DNA of 64,000 nt, taken from Sphingobium limneticum (GTDB lineage: Bacteria; Pseudomonadota; Alphaproteobacteria; Sphingomonadales; Sphingomonadaceae). A program made the position numbers and the translations under genes. The notes under the pieces are model-generated. The model searched no databases. It was not told the origin of the DNA and worked only from the letters and a program-made list of their open reading frames with translations. The stretch covers positions 248,001-312,000 of the forward strand of contig NZ_VYPZ01000002.1 of assembly GCF_008710155.1 (NCBI RefSeq), read 5' to 3'. Positions 24,407-33,688 of the stretch are shown here, in pieces (the stretch's first letter is position 1; each line of letters begins with the position of its first letter).

Positions 24407-25804
24407 TCAGGCCGGCAGCACCAAACTTGCTTCCAGACCGCCTTCCGGCCTGTTCTCCAGGCGCAGTTCGCCCTGATGTTCGGCCATGATCGCGCGGACG
24501 AGGGCGAGGCCGAGGCCGGCGCCGCCGGTTTCGCGGTTGCGCGATCCTTCAAGACGGGTGAACGGCTCCAGCATTTCGGCCATGCGGTCCTGCGCGATGC
24601 CCGGCCCTTCGTCGGCGACGGCGATGCGGATCGTGCCTGCTTCGTGCATCACCGTCACATGGGCGCGGTCGCCATAGACGATCGCATTTTCGATGAGGTT
24701 GCGCACCGCGCGGCGGATCTGCTGCGGGCGCACGAAGGCGACGGCGCGGTCGCTGTCGGCCATGTCGACGGGCGATCCCAGTTCGATGAAATCCTCCACC
24801 ACGGCGTCGGCCAGTGCGGCAAGATCGACCTTCTGCGCGGCCTCCGTACTGCGGCCGGCGCGGGCAAGGGACAGAATATCTTCCAGCATGCGGTTCATTT
24901 CATCGATCGTTTCGGACATGCGGGCGCGCTCGCCTTCATCCTCCACCGACTCGGTACGAACCCGTAACGATGCCAGCGGCGTGCGCAGATCATGGCCGAT
25001 CGCGCCCAGCATCCGGTCCTTTTCATCCAGCATGGCGATGATGCGCGACCGCATGGCGTTGAACGCCATGGTAAGGTCGCGCACGTCGCCGGGGCCGCGC
25101 TCGTCCACCGCATCGGCGAGGCCGGTGCGGGCGAATTGCTGCGCGGAGCCGGTGAGTTGCTTGAGCGGCCGGGCGAGACGGCTGCCGATCCAGAGCAGAG
25201 GCAGCAGGACGATGACGTAGAGGATCAGCGTCTGGCCGATCAGCCAGCCGCCAAAGCGCGCCGGGCGATTGCCGATGCGCGCTTCGGTCGTCACCCATTT
25301 GCCAGGTTCATATTCGACCGCCAGGCGCAGCCGGCCGACGCGCCGGTCGCGCGGCGTTTCACCGGTGGCGCGGCTGCGTATCTGTTCCCAACGGCGCATC
25401 GGCATGATGCGGCTGTCCTCCGCCGCGACGACCGAGTGCACGGTAAGGCCGATATCGTCGAACATCGCCTCCGCCCGAGCCTGCACATCCGGGCGCGGTC
25501 TGCCCTCCAGCACGGGGCGGGTCGTGGAAAATTCGACGTTGCGCCGGTCTGGGCGCTCGCGACCCTCCTCGCGCCGGTCCGGGTTGGGCGGCAGATCCGG
25601 GCGATCGGGGCGACGATCCGGCCGCACATCCAGCGCGTTGATGACGCGATAGACGACCGGCGCGGTCTGGCTGGTCAGATCGACGCGGTTGCGTTCGCGC
25701 AGCAGCAGGCCAAAATTGATCGCCTGCGCCACGAACAGCGCGATCGCCACCAGGATGATGATCTGGCCGACCAGGCTTTGCGGCCACAAACGAAGCCGCT
25801 TCAC
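24407..25804 (-). CDS. Two-component sensor histidine kinase (EnvZ-like)
   Basis: About 465 residues. Membrane segments are at about residues 10-35 and 190-215 with a periplasmic sensor loop between them. The loop contains an unusual Arg/Asp/Pro-rich stretch (repeated RPD/PDRR). After the second segment come a HAMP domain, a dimerisation domain with GHDLRTPLASLR (the phosphorylated His), and a C-terminal ATPase domain with NLIENAIVYG, DEGPGI and GGAGLGLALV. The GTG start overlaps the regulator's stop (GTGA) and is preferred over an upstream in-frame extension. The ligand is unknown; the neighbouring EF-hand gene suggests calcium as one possibility. Confidence 0.92.
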   Translation of the reverse strand: MKRLRLWPQSLVGQIIILVAIALFVAQAINFGLLLRERNRVDLTSQTAPVVYRVINALDVRPDRRPDRPDLPPNPDRREEGRERPDRRNVEFSTTRPVLEGRPRPDVQARAEAMFDDIGLTVHSVVAAEDSRIMPMRRWEQIRSRATGETPRDRRVGRLRLAVEYEPGKWVTTEARIGNRPARFGGWLIGQTLILYVIVLLPLLWIGSRLARPLKQLTGSAQQFARTGLADAVDERGPGDVRDLTMAFNAMRSRIIAMLDEKDRMLGAIGHDLRTPLASLRVRTESVEDEGERARMSETIDEMNRMLEDILSLARAGRSTEAAQKVDLAALADAVVEDFIELGSPVDMADSDRAVAFVRPQQIRRAVRNLIENAIVYGDRAHVTVMHEAGTIRIAVADEGPGIAQDRMAEMLEPFTRLEGSRNRETGGAGLGLALVRAIMAEHQGELRLENRPEGGLEASLVLPA

Positions 25805-26520
25805 AGTTTGCGGACCTCCGCCGAGAGGGTGTAGCCCCCGCCCCATACGGTCTTGATCAGCGTAGGGTTTTTGGGGTCCGGCTCGATCTTCTTGCGCAGG
25901 CGGCTGATCTGATTGTCGATCGCCCGGTCGAAGGCATTGGCTTCGCGGCCCTGGGTGATGTCGAGCAACTGGTCGCGGCTCAGCACGCTGTTGGGACGCG
26001 TGGCGAAAGCCAGCATCAGATTATATTCTGCGGTGGAAAGCGGCAGCGACACGCCTTCACTGTCGACCAGCGTGCGTTCCTGCGTTTTCAGCAACCAGCC
26101 GGCGAAGCTGTAATTGGCGCCATCGGGCGCGGTGACGCGCTGACCACCGGTGGCGACGCGGCGGAAGATCACCTTGATACGGGCGACCAGTTCGCGCGGC
26201 GAGAAGGGCTTTAGCACATAATCGTCGGCGCCCATTTCCAGGCCGACGATGCGGTCCGTCTCTTCGGTCCGGGCGGTCAGCAGGATGACGGGGATCTCGC
26301 TCGTCTCGCGGATATGGCGGCAGAGCGACAGGCCGTCCTCCCCTGGCATCATGATGTCGAGGATGACGAGGTCGATGGCGTTGGCGTTGAGCCGCACGCG
26401 CGCCTCGGACGCGCTTTCCACGGCGGTGACGCGAAAGCCGTTGCGCGACAGATATTGCGCCAGCGGTTCGCGGATCGAACGCTCGTCATCGACGAGCAGG
26501 AGATGGGGTCGTTCGCTCAT
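25801..26520 (-). CDS. OmpR-family response regulator
   Basis: A 239-residue response regulator. The receiver domain has LLLVDDE, the phosphoacceptor Asp in LVILDIMMPGEDG, ILLTARTEE and the KPFSPRELVARI lysine. It is followed by an OmpR/PhoB winged helix with LSTAEYNLMLAF, VLSRDQLLD and the recognition region DNQISRLRKKIE and the C-terminal hairpin VWGGGYTLS. Its stop overlaps the kinase start by four bases. An exported EF-hand protein gene lies 120 bases upstream on the same strand. Confidence 0.95.
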   Translation of the reverse strand: MSERPHLLLVDDERSIREPLAQYLSRNGFRVTAVESASEARVRLNANAIDLVILDIMMPGEDGLSLCRHIRETSEIPVILLTARTEETDRIVGLEMGADDYVLKPFSPRELVARIKVIFRRVATGGQRVTAPDGANYSFAGWLLKTQERTLVDSEGVSLPLSTAEYNLMLAFATRPNSVLSRDQLLDITQGREANAFDRAIDNQISRLRKKIEPDPKNPTLIKTVWGGGYTLSAEVRKL

Positions 26521-26551
26521 CTTGCCTGTCTGTCATGGGTGGAGGATGGTT

Positions 26552-26589
26552 GGAAGGGCGAAGGCAGGGGAAAAAGCCCCCGCCCTTCC
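26552..26589 (-). terminator. Hairpin between the EF-hand gene and the response regulator
   Basis: GGAAGGGCG (26552-26560) pairs with CGCCCTTCC (26581-26589), with an inner GGGG/CCCC pairing around AAAAAG. There is no T-run, so it may attenuate transcription from the EF-hand gene into the two-component genes. Confidence 0.5.
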
Positions 26590-26640
26590 CGGTCATCGGC
26601 ACGGCGCCAGGGGAGGAACGCCGTACCGATATGCAGCATG

Positions 26641-27330
26641 TCAGTTGGCCGGCGGCGGCGGCGGGGCGTCATGACCCGGACCACCCTGACCCGGACCACG
26701 GTGCCCCATGGGACCGCGCATCTGCGGACGGGCTGCCTTCAGTTCGTCGGCGGTGACGAAGCCGTCCTTGTTAGTGTCAGCCTTGTCGAACATGGCGAGC
26801 GGGCCAGCCATGAATTCCGCCTTGGTTACGGTGCCGTCCTTGTTCGCGTCGCCGAAGCCGGGGCCACCGGGGCCAAAGCCGTGCGGACCGCGACGGCCCG
26901 GGCCGCGATGCCCGCCCTTGCCCCAGCCGCGTCCGTCGGGCTTGCCGGCTTGCTCACGGCGATCTTCCCGCTTGTCGGCGCGGGCCTGATGACCGGCGGT
27001 AAATTCGGCCTTGCTGATCTGGCCATTCTTGTCGGTGTCGAGCGCGGCGAAGCGTTCGTCCGTACGCTGCTGGCGGCGCAGATCGCGATCCTTCTGCGTC
27101 AGCTGGCCGTCACGGTCGACGTCCATTTTCGCGAAGCGGGCTTCGAGCGCGGCGGTCAGTTCCGCCTTGCTGATTTTGCCGTCCTTGTTGGTGTCGGCCA
27201 TCGCCATCAGGCCGCCGCGCGGACCGGGGCCACCATCGGCACCGGGCTGGGCGTAGACGACATGGGTAGCCGCAAGGCCGCCGACGAACAGCGATCCGAC
27301 CGCGACCGTGGTGAAGAATTTGCGAAGCAT
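26641..27330 (-). CDS. Exported EF-hand calcium-binding protein
   Basis: A 229-residue protein with a clear signal peptide (MLRKFFTTVAVGSLFVGGLAA..VYA) and five EF-hand loops in the mature part: DTNKDGKISKAEL, DVDRDGQLTQKD, DTDKNGQISKAEF, DANKDGTVTKAEF and DTNKDGFVTADEL. A middle stretch and the C-terminus are rich in Gly, Pro, Arg and His. It is predicted to be periplasmic and to bind Ca2+. It lies directly upstream of the response regulator and kinase genes, so a role as sensor partner or target of that system is an inference. No enzymatic domain was seen. Confidence 0.88.
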   Translation of the reverse strand: MLRKFFTTVAVGSLFVGGLAATHVVYAQPGADGGPGPRGGLMAMADTNKDGKISKAELTAALEARFAKMDVDRDGQLTQKDRDLRRQQRTDERFAALDTDKNGQISKAEFTAGHQARADKREDRREQAGKPDGRGWGKGGHRGPGRRGPHGFGPGGPGFGDANKDGTVTKAEFMAGPLAMFDKADTNKDGFVTADELKAARPQMRGPMGHRGPGQGGPGHDAPPPPPAN

Positions 27331-27454
27331 CTGTGTCTTCCTTCTTAAAGGGTCTTGCTGAACGGCGGTTCGCCGTCCTTGAAACCGTTTATGAAGGCCA
27401 GTTGTCCCGAAGATATGTCAGGTCAGCGGGTGAAGTGTCGCAATTTGTATCGTT

Positions 27455-28108
27455 TTAGCCCGCGATAATCGCGCGGGCACGGCCGGTTGCGGCCTGGGTA
27501 TCGACCGCGAGTTTCTTCACTTCCGACGCGACGACGGAGAAGCCACGGCCTGCGTCACCGGCGCGGGCCGCCTCGATCGAGGCGTTGAGGGCGAGAAGAT
27601 TGGTCTGGCGGGCGATGCCGTCGATCGCATCGACGATGCTGCTGACTTCGCCCAGCACATGTTCGACCACGCTGCGGCGATCGCTTTCCTGCTGGCGCAT
27701 CCGCTGTTCCGCCTCTTCGCGTGCGGCGATGGCGCGATGTTCGGCGCTGATGTCGTTGGCGAATTTGATGACGCCGGTCTGGGTGCCGTCCGGGCCGATG
27801 ATGGGGTTGTAGCTACCACGAATCCAGACATGCTGGCCGCGCGCATCGAGGCGGCAATAGGCGCCGGTGTCGAAATGGCCGGACAGAAGATGCTGCCAGA
27901 AGAGCGCATAGTCGCGCGACCGGGCATAGTCGGCATCGCAGAAGATGCTGTGATGCCGCCCCTCCACCTGATCGAAGCGATAGCCGAACAGTGCGAGAAA
28001 ATTGTCGTTGGCACCAGTGACCCGGCAATCGCGATCGAAGGTTATGATCGCCGTCGAGCGATCGATCGCGCGCCAGACAGAAGCGGCTTCAAGATCAAGC
28101 CCGTGCAC
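27455..28108 (-). CDS. Small soluble PAS-domain chemoreceptor-like protein
   Basis: A 217-residue protein with no membrane segment. An N-terminal PAS domain (about residues 15-125) contains [12 protein letters not shown] and the PAC-type [14 protein letters not shown] linker helix is followed by the chemoreceptor signalling tip ([42 protein letters not shown] in outline). It stops shortly after that tip, so most of the second signalling helix and the methylation helices of a normal receptor are missing. It may be an energy-taxis type receptor with a minimal signalling domain, or a truncated one. It is alone between argG and the EF-hand gene. Confidence 0.8.
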   Translation of the reverse strand: MHGLDLEAASVWRAIDRSTAIITFDRDCRVTGANDNFLALFGYRFDQVEGRHHSIFCDADYARSRDYALFWQHLLSGHFDTGAYCRLDARGQHVWIRGSYNPIIGPDGTQTGVIKFANDISAEHRAIAAREEAEQRMRQQESDRRSVVEHVLGEVSSIVDAIDGIARQTNLLALNASIEAARAGDAGRGFSVVASEVKKLAVDTQAATGRARAIIAG

Positions 28109-28187
28109 AGCATATCTCCATTCTGAACCATATGCCGTGCAAAGGTTAAGGCGTTGCTAACCCAATGGCCAGCAACGCCGATAGCAA

Positions 28188-29405
28188 TCAGCGGTCGCGG
28201 CGACCCAGCAGACGCAAACGCAGGGCGTTCAGCTTGATGAAGCCGGCCGCGTCGCGCTGGTCATAGGCGCCCGCATCATCCTCGAACGTCACGACCTTTT
28301 CGCTGTAGAGCGAATAAGGCGACTTGCGGCCCACGACATAGACGCCGCCCTTGTAGAGCTTGAGGCGGACGGTGCCCGTCACCTTTTCCTGGCTGTAGTC
28401 GATTGCGGCCTGCAGCATTTCGCGCTCAGGCGAGAACCAGAAGCCGTTATAGATCAGCTCGGCATATTTGGGCGCAAGTTCATCCTTCAGATGCGCGGCG
28501 CCACGGTCGAGCGTCAGCTGCTCGATGCCGCGATGGGCGAGGTGATAGATGGTGCCGCCCGGCGTTTCGTACATGCCGCGCGACTTCATGCCGACGAAGC
28601 GGTTTTCGACCAGGTCGAGACGGCCGATGCCATGCTTGCGGCCATATTCATTGAGCGTTTCGAGCAGGGTCGCGGGCGACATGCCCACGCCGTTGATCGC
28701 GACACCGTCGCCCCGTTCGAAATCGATGGTGATATATTCGGGCGCATCGGGCGCGTCTTCCGGATTGACCGTGCGCGAATAGACATAGTCCGGGGTTTCT
28801 TCCCACGGATCTTCCAGAACCTTACCTTCCGACGAGGTGTGCAGCATGTTCGCGTCGGTCGAGAAGGGGCTTTCACCACGCTTGTCGCGCGGGATCGGGA
28901 TCTGATGCTTTTCGGCGAATTCGATCAGCTTGGTGCGGCTGGTCAGATCCCATTCGCGCCAGGGGGCGATCACCTTGATGTCGGGGGCCAGGCCATAATA
29001 GCCCAGTTCGAAGCGGACCTGGTCGTTGCCCTTGCCGGTCGCGCCATGGCTGACGGCGTCGGCGCCAAGCTGCTTGGCGATTTCGATCTGGCGCTTTGCG
29101 ATCAGCGGACGGGCGATCGAGGTGCCGAGCAGGTAGAGGCCTTCATAGAGCGCGTTGGAGCGCATCATCGGGAAGACATAGTCCTTCACGAATTCCTCGC
29201 GCAGATCGTCGATGAAGATATGCTCTTCCTTGACGCCCATCAGGCGGGCCTTGGCGCGGGCCGGTTCCAGCTCTTCGCCCTGGCCGAGGTCGGCGGTGAA
29301 GGTGACGACTTCGCACTGATAGGTTTGTTGCAGCCATTTCAGGATCACGCTGGTGTCGAGACCACCGGAAAAGGCGAGGACGATGCGGTTGATCTTGTCG
29401 GACAT
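28188..29405 (-). CDS. argG: Argininosuccinate synthase
   Basis: A 405-residue enzyme of normal length joining citrulline and aspartate, with ATP, to give argininosuccinate in arginine synthesis. The N-terminal PP-loop [17 protein letters not shown], the [15 protein letters not shown] block and [17 protein letters not shown] are diagnostic. The gene stands alone on the minus strand, separated from the upstream gene by a strong terminator. Confidence 0.98.
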   Translation of the reverse strand: MSDKINRIVLAFSGGLDTSVILKWLQQTYQCEVVTFTADLGQGEELEPARAKARLMGVKEEHIFIDDLREEFVKDYVFPMMRSNALYEGLYLLGTSIARPLIAKRQIEIAKQLGADAVSHGATGKGNDQVRFELGYYGLAPDIKVIAPWREWDLTSRTKLIEFAEKHQIPIPRDKRGESPFSTDANMLHTSSEGKVLEDPWEETPDYVYSRTVNPEDAPDAPEYITIDFERGDGVAINGVGMSPATLLETLNEYGRKHGIGRLDLVENRFVGMKSRGMYETPGGTIYHLAHRGIEQLTLDRGAAHLKDELAPKYAELIYNGFWFSPEREMLQAAIDYSQEKVTGTVRLKLYKGGVYVVGRKSPYSLYSEKVVTFEDDAGAYDQRDAAGFIKLNALRLRLLGRRDR

Positions 29406-29496
29406 GGGCTGGCGATTCTTCCGTTAAAAAGGCGCGGTAAAGACCGGCGCGCCGGTAACAGCCGATCGCCAAAAGCGCAACATAAGCCGCACAGGA

Positions 29497-29535
29497 AAAG
29501 GGACGGAAGACCGATTGGTCCTCCGTCCCTTTTTT
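29497..29535. terminator. Bidirectional rho-independent terminator
   Basis: AAAAGGGACGGA (29497-29508) pairs with TCCGTCCCTTTT (29522-29533), with T-runs on both strands. It ends the minus-strand gene at 29552-30511 before argG. Confidence 0.88.
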
Positions 29536-29551
29536 CAGATAGGGGTATGCC

Positions 29552-30511
29552 TTACTTGGCGGGGCGCGGACGCAGGAAGCCCGAAGAGGCCTGCTGGCCG
29601 CCGAAACGATAGACCGTCTGGCTGCGATCGGCAGCCGCAACCGGCGTGGGTTCCGCGTGCGTCGTCTGCGGCGCGGGCGCGGTGACCGAAGCGGCTTCAC
29701 GCTGCGCGATCAGATATTGCGCACGACGCAGACGCTTGGTGCGGGTGCGGAAGGGGTTTTCCGCACTGGGCGCAGCAGCGACCATCGCTTCCAGCGTGGC
29801 GTCTTCGGCAAGACGCGGGCTGGCCATGGCGGGACGCGAAGCGACCGGTGCGACCGTGGCCGGCATCGGGGCTACGGGAACAGGCTCCGGCGCATAGGTC
29901 GGCGCGATCGCGTCTTCCTCATCCGGGCGACGACGGCGGACCAGCGCGGCACCGCCCAGCCCCAGAAGGAGCAGCGCGCCGCCACCGAGCGCCCAAAGCA
30001 GCGCCTGATCGGTGCGCGCGGTGGTCGGCTCAGCCGGGGCAACCGCCGGCGCCGGCGTGGCCTGCGGCTCTTGCTGCGCCATCGGCGTCACTGGCGGCGT
30101 CGCGGGAGTTGGCTCAGGCGTAACGGCAGGTGCTGGCGTAGCCGGCGCGGCAGCAGCCTGGCGTTCGACGGCGCGGGCCGGGGCAGCACGTTGTGCGGGG
30201 CGGGGCGCAACGGCAGGTGACGCAGCCTTTTCCGCTTCGACAGCGGCGGTCGCGGCGGCGATGCGCTCGTCGATCGGCGGAGTAGCCTGCACGACCGGCT
30301 GGCTAGGCGTAAATTCCGGCGCAGCGGCCGGTGCGGCGGGCGCCGTCATCGCAGGCGCGGCGGCAGGCGCCGCTTCCGGCACCGCGAGCGGCGCGGCCGG
30401 CGGGGTGGCAGGCATGTCGACGGTCTGAGCCAGCAACGGGGTGGCAGTCAAAGCCAGAACAGCGGCAATCGCGGCCCTGGCGGGGCGGGTGGTGCGAATA
30501 TTTCCAGTCAT
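29552..30511 (-). CDS. Exported Ala/Pro-rich single-pass membrane protein
   Basis: A 319-residue protein of unknown function. It has a signal peptide (about residues 12-29, ending LLAQ), then about 130 residues of Ala/Pro/Glu/Thr-rich low-complexity sequence, one membrane helix (around residues 168-190, LLWALGGGALLLLGLGGAALV) followed by RRRR, and a C-terminal tail of about 125 residues containing RTRTKRLRRAQYLIAQREA. The layout, with a hydrophobic helix and a positive stop, resembles surface-anchored proteins, but the tail is too long for a sorting signal. It is preceded by a perfect palindrome (30604-30619). Confidence 0.75.
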   Translation of the reverse strand: MTGNIRTTRPARAAIAAVLALTATPLLAQTVDMPATPPAAPLAVPEAAPAAAPAMTAPAAPAAAPEFTPSQPVVQATPPIDERIAAATAAVEAEKAASPAVAPRPAQRAAPARAVERQAAAAPATPAPAVTPEPTPATPPVTPMAQQEPQATPAPAVAPAEPTTARTDQALLWALGGGALLLLGLGGAALVRRRRPDEEDAIAPTYAPEPVPVAPMPATVAPVASRPAMASPRLAEDATLEAMVAAAPSAENPFRTRTKRLRRAQYLIAQREAASVTAPAPQTTHAEPTPVAAADRSQTVYRFGGQQASSGFLRPRPAK

Positions 30512-30603
30512 AGCAGGAGGTCAACGACCGACCACGCGATTCAACACAAGACATCCAACGGAATCGCGATGAATTGTTATAGTTCAGCGTCAGGACGATC
30601 CAT

Positions 30604-30619
30604 ATGAACAGATGTTCAT
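30604..30619. promoter_or_regulatory. Palindromic operator candidate ATGAACA-GA-TGTTCAT
   Basis: A perfect 7-2-7 palindrome with a further ATATGAAC half-site at 30624-30631. It lies in an AT-rich gap (30512-30690), about 100 bases upstream of the Ala/Pro-rich membrane protein gene. The regulator is unknown. Confidence 0.45.
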
Positions 30620-30690
30620 TTCAATATGAACGGCATATTTACAGAACGACATGCATCATGACTTTGCGCCCATATACTATAGATGGATAT

Positions 30691-30879
30691 TTACTTAGCA
30701 CCGTCTCGATCCAGCTTTAGGCCATCCAGTAAAGCTGCGCGTCGTTGTTCATCCGCGCTGTCCGCCTGCCGCTGCGCCTTGGTCCGGCCGAAGCGGGCGC
30801 GATTTTCCTCGGCGGTCTTCGCCTTGTCCACACGCGCCTTGGCCTTGCGCGCCTGGCGGAGGTTGACGATGTTGGTCAT
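30691..30879 (-). CDS. DUF4169 family protein
   Basis: A 62-residue, very basic protein starting MTNIVNLRQARKAKARVDKA, followed by ENRARFGRTKAQRQ, the signature of the small alphaproteobacterial DUF4169 family. The function is unknown. The ATG at 30879 has AAGGACC upstream and was chosen over in-frame extensions to 30993. It is divergent from the LacI-type regulator gene. Confidence 0.85.
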   Translation of the reverse strand: MTNIVNLRQARKAKARVDKAKTAEENRARFGRTKAQRQADSADEQRRAALLDGLKLDRDGAK

Positions 30880-30982
30880 GGCTGGTCCTTCGTCGCGTGC
30901 CATCCCTTGGCCATCGCGGCGCGACCATAAACTTCCGCCCCGCCTCTTGCCAACCGCCATCGGCTGTCGCCATGGTTTATCC

Positions 30983-31981
30983 ATGACCAGCATTCACGAC
31001 GTCGCCGCGCTCGCCCAGGTTTCGATCAAGACGGTATCGCGCGTCGTCAACAAGGCGCCCAATGTCAGCCCCGCCTTGCAGGAACGGGTGGACGCGGCGA
31101 TCGCGCAACTGGGCTATCGCCCCAACCAGTCGGCGCGGCGGCTGGCCGGGGGCAAATCGTTCATGATCGCCTTCCTCTACAACAACCCCGCCCCCGGCTA
31201 TGTCAGCCGCATCCAGATCGGCGCGGCCTGGCGCTGCCGCGAGCTGGGCTATCATCTGGTGGTGGAGCCGATCTCGATCGGTGGCGAGGAGCGCTATGAG
31301 GTGCTGGAGCGGCTGGTCGGGGCGCTGCGTCCGGACGGCGTGCTGCTGGTCCCGCCGCTGTCGGACGATGAGGGGCTGCTGGCGCGACTGGCGGAGATGA
31401 AGCTGCCATGCGCCCGGATCGCGGGGTCGGTGACAGCGGCCAGCTTCACCATCCACACGCCCGAGCGCGCGGCGGGGCGGATGGTGGCCGACCATCTGAT
31501 TGGCCTGGGCCATCGCCGCATCGGCGTCATCACCCCGCCCCCCAGCCACCGCGCCGCGCTGCGCCGGGTCGAGGGATTTCGCGACGGGCTGGCGGCGGCG
31601 GGCATCGCGGTGGATGAGAGCCTGTTCGTGGAGGGGCGGTTCGATTTCGCGTCGGGCATCGAGGCGGGCGAAGCGTTGCTGGCCCTGCCCCGGCCGCCCA
31701 GTGCAGTCTTTGCCACCAATGACGAAATGGCGCTGGGCGTGCTGACGCTGGCGCATCGCGTCGGCCTGCGCGTGCCGGAGGATCTGTCGGTGACGGGTTT
31801 CGACGACACGACGGCGAGCCTGACATCCTGGCCGCCGCTGACCACCGTACGCCAACCGTTGGAGGATATGGGCCGATCCGTCATCGACGCGCTGGCCAAC
31901 GGCCCGAGCGACGCACCGGAATTCCTGTTCACGCTGGTCGAGCGGGGGAGTTCGGGACCGCCTGCGGGGGATGTCGGTTAA
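30983..31981 (+). CDS. LacI-family transcriptional regulator
   Basis: A 332-residue regulator. The N-terminal helix-turn-helix reads MTSIHDVAALAQVSIKTVSRVVN, with NVSPALQERVDAAIAQLGYRPNQSARRL as the hinge. A periplasmic-binding-protein-like effector domain follows with GHRRIGVI, AVFATNDEMALGVL and VTGFDDT. Sugar response is typical for the family; no sugar operon is adjacent, so the ligand is unknown. The stop is only 3 bases before the left attachment repeat of the integrated element, so the original chromosome had this gene convergent with tRNA-Gly. Confidence 0.93.
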   Translation: MTSIHDVAALAQVSIKTVSRVVNKAPNVSPALQERVDAAIAQLGYRPNQSARRLAGGKSFMIAFLYNNPAPGYVSRIQIGAAWRCRELGYHLVVEPISIGGEERYEVLERLVGALRPDGVLLVPPLSDDEGLLARLAEMKLPCARIAGSVTAASFTIHTPERAAGRMVADHLIGLGHRRIGVITPPPSHRAALRRVEGFRDGLAAAGIAVDESLFVEGRFDFASGIEAGEALLALPRPPSAVFATNDEMALGVLTLAHRVGLRVPEDLSVTGFDDTTASLTSWPPLTTVRQPLEDMGRSVIDALANGPSDAPEFLFTLVERGSSGPPAGDVG

Positions 31982-31984
31982 GGC

Positions 31985-32029
31985 TGGAGCGGGTAGCGGG
32001 GATCGAACCCGCATCACAAGCTTGGAAGG
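31985..32029. repeat. Left attachment site (45-bp copy of tRNA-Gly 3' half)
   Basis: These 45 bases are identical, in the same orientation, to 49303-49347, which is the 3' part of the intact tRNA-Gly(TCC) from the anticodon loop to CCA. The identity stops at GGAAGG on both sides. It is the left boundary (attL) of the integrated element. Confidence 0.93.
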
Positions 32030-32142
32030 TTTGGAATATTCCCCGCGCATAGTTGTCCATAATTCTACAAACTTGAGAAATCCGTTTGTTTTAACATGCC
32101 TTCGCCGCTTATGGTTGGAACGGAAATGACGGTATAGGCCAT

Positions 32143-32165
32143 GGCGTGCTTATCCAGTGCTTATC
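32143..32165. repeat. Candidate integrase arm site, left
   Basis: GTGCTTATC-CA-GTGCTTATC, a tandem 9-mer with an 11-base period, preceded by GGC. The same 23 bases occur at 49232-49254 near the other end. It lies 114 bases inside attL, directly before the integrase start, so it could also autoregulate the integrase. Arm-site function is inference. Confidence 0.65.
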
Positions 32166-32176
32166 TGGAAGGTGTG

Positions 32177-33532
32177 ATGAAAGCGAAGTTGACCAAGGAA
32201 TTCGTTGATCGGCTGGAGCCCGATCCAGACCCCAAGAAGCGCCTCACCGTTTGGGATACCGAGCTCGCTGGCTTCGGTGTCACCGTAACTCCACCCGGCG
32301 TCCGAGGCGGCGGGGTGAAGTCATATATAGTCCAGTATCGTCCAGGTGGTAGCGCCAAAACGAGACGGGTCACAATTGGAAGGCATGGCCCAGAGTGGCA
32401 ACCAAAAGCGGCGCGCGAAGAGGCGGCTGAAATCCTTCGGATGCGCCGCAAGGGCATAGACCCATTCGAGGAACGTGCCCGGCGCCGGATGGCGGAGCAA
32501 CAGGCCCATGATGATGCCGCCATCGCTAGGAACATCGCAAACGATCGGGCCTACAATTCGTTCTCAGAGCGATTTATCGAGGAATATGCGAAACCGCACC
32601 AGCCGCGCAGTTGGGAAGGAACCGCAAGGGCGCTGCGCGACATCGGTCGGTTGTTCAACAATCGTCGTGTCGACGAGCTGAAGCGCGAAGAGATACGCAT
32701 CGCGCTTGCCAAGCTTGTCGAGCGAAGCCCCTCCGCTGGGATCGCAGCCCACAAGGCGCTCCGGAAACTGTACAATTGGGCCACCGCCGAGACGATCTTT
32801 TTCTGGCATCCCATGAAAGACATGCCTGCGCCGGCAGAGACCACTGTGCGCGATCGAGTTTTGAGCGGGCCCGAGATGAAGATCATTTGGAAGGCCGCCC
32901 TTGCCATGGGCTATCCCTTCGGCACCATGTTTCAACTTCAGCTCGCCACTGGGCTGCGAATTCGTGACGTGGCCAACCGTAAGTGGGGCCAGTTTCAACT
33001 GGACAATGAGGCAATCCTTATCCCTGCCGCCGAGATGAAGCGGCCGAAATCAGACAAGCGCGGCGACTTTCTCGTTCCGCTGAACGAATATGCCATGAGG
33101 GTAGTGGAGATTCTTCCCCGTATCGCCCCTCCCGCTGGCATCACGATCGCGGAAAAGGATCGGCCGATGTTCACATCGAAAGGCATCAAGCCTGTTGCGG
33201 GGTTTAGCGCAGCGAAGGCCGACCTGGATGCCATGATTGAGGAAATACATGACTCTCCCCTGCCCCATTGGACCAGCCATGATTTCCGTCGGACGATGGC
33301 AACTGTGATGCAAGCGTTGGGCATTGCCTCCAACATCATCGACCGGCTTCAGGATCACAGGGACCGGGATTTGTCGAAAACGGCGCTGCACTATCAGCAT
33401 TGGGACTTCTTCGAGGAAAAATGTGAGGCTGCCGAGCGCTATGGCGAATATCTTTGCGGCGTGCTGGACGATGATCAGCGATACGCCGACCTAGCGCGCA
33501 AAGTGGAATTCAGGCTGCGACAAAGCGAGTAA
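32177..33532 (+). CDS. int: Tyrosine-family integrase with Arm DNA-binding domain
   Basis: About 451 residues. An N-terminal DUF4102-like arm-binding region (MKAKLTKEFVDRLEPD, VTIGRHG) precedes a core-binding region and a C-terminal catalytic domain. Catalytic residues can be seen: Arg in ATGLRIRDV, His and Arg in HDFRRT, His in LQDHRD, and the nucleophile Tyr in ALHYQHWD. The ATG at 32177 has GGAAGG upstream. The frame extends to 32141 but that part is taken up by the arm repeat. It catalyses integration and excision at tRNA-Gly. It sits next to attL and is followed by AlpA across an AT-rich gap. Confidence 0.95.
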   Translation: MKAKLTKEFVDRLEPDPDPKKRLTVWDTELAGFGVTVTPPGVRGGGVKSYIVQYRPGGSAKTRRVTIGRHGPEWQPKAAREEAAEILRMRRKGIDPFEERARRRMAEQQAHDDAAIARNIANDRAYNSFSERFIEEYAKPHQPRSWEGTARALRDIGRLFNNRRVDELKREEIRIALAKLVERSPSAGIAAHKALRKLYNWATAETIFFWHPMKDMPAPAETTVRDRVLSGPEMKIIWKAALAMGYPFGTMFQLQLATGLRIRDVANRKWGQFQLDNEAILIPAAEMKRPKSDKRGDFLVPLNEYAMRVVEILPRIAPPAGITIAEKDRPMFTSKGIKPVAGFSAAKADLDAMIEEIHDSPLPHWTSHDFRRTMATVMQALGIASNIIDRLQDHRDRDLSKTALHYQHWDFFEEKCEAAERYGEYLCGVLDDDQRYADLARKVEFRLRQSE

Positions 33533-33688
33533 AAAGAGCGACGTATTGTATCCGTTACCATCGCTACAAACGCTTAAAAACAAAGAAAATTGCAATTATC
33601 TCATTGATAATAATGAATTTTCTAGTCGATACAACTTTTCTAAAATCGCTTTAACTGTCCCTGTCACTCATTGACGATGGAGTGACGT
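33533..33688. promoter_or_regulatory. AT-rich promoter region before alpA
   Basis: An AT-rich gap in a GC-rich genome (33560-33660 is mostly A/T, with TTGATAATAATG and similar). It precedes the early plus-strand operon of the element. No defined operator was recognised. Confidence 0.45.

Noticed and set aside
31985..32029. A second tRNA-Gly gene
   Set aside because: Only the 3' half is present; no D arm or 5' acceptor strand exists, so it is the attachment copy.
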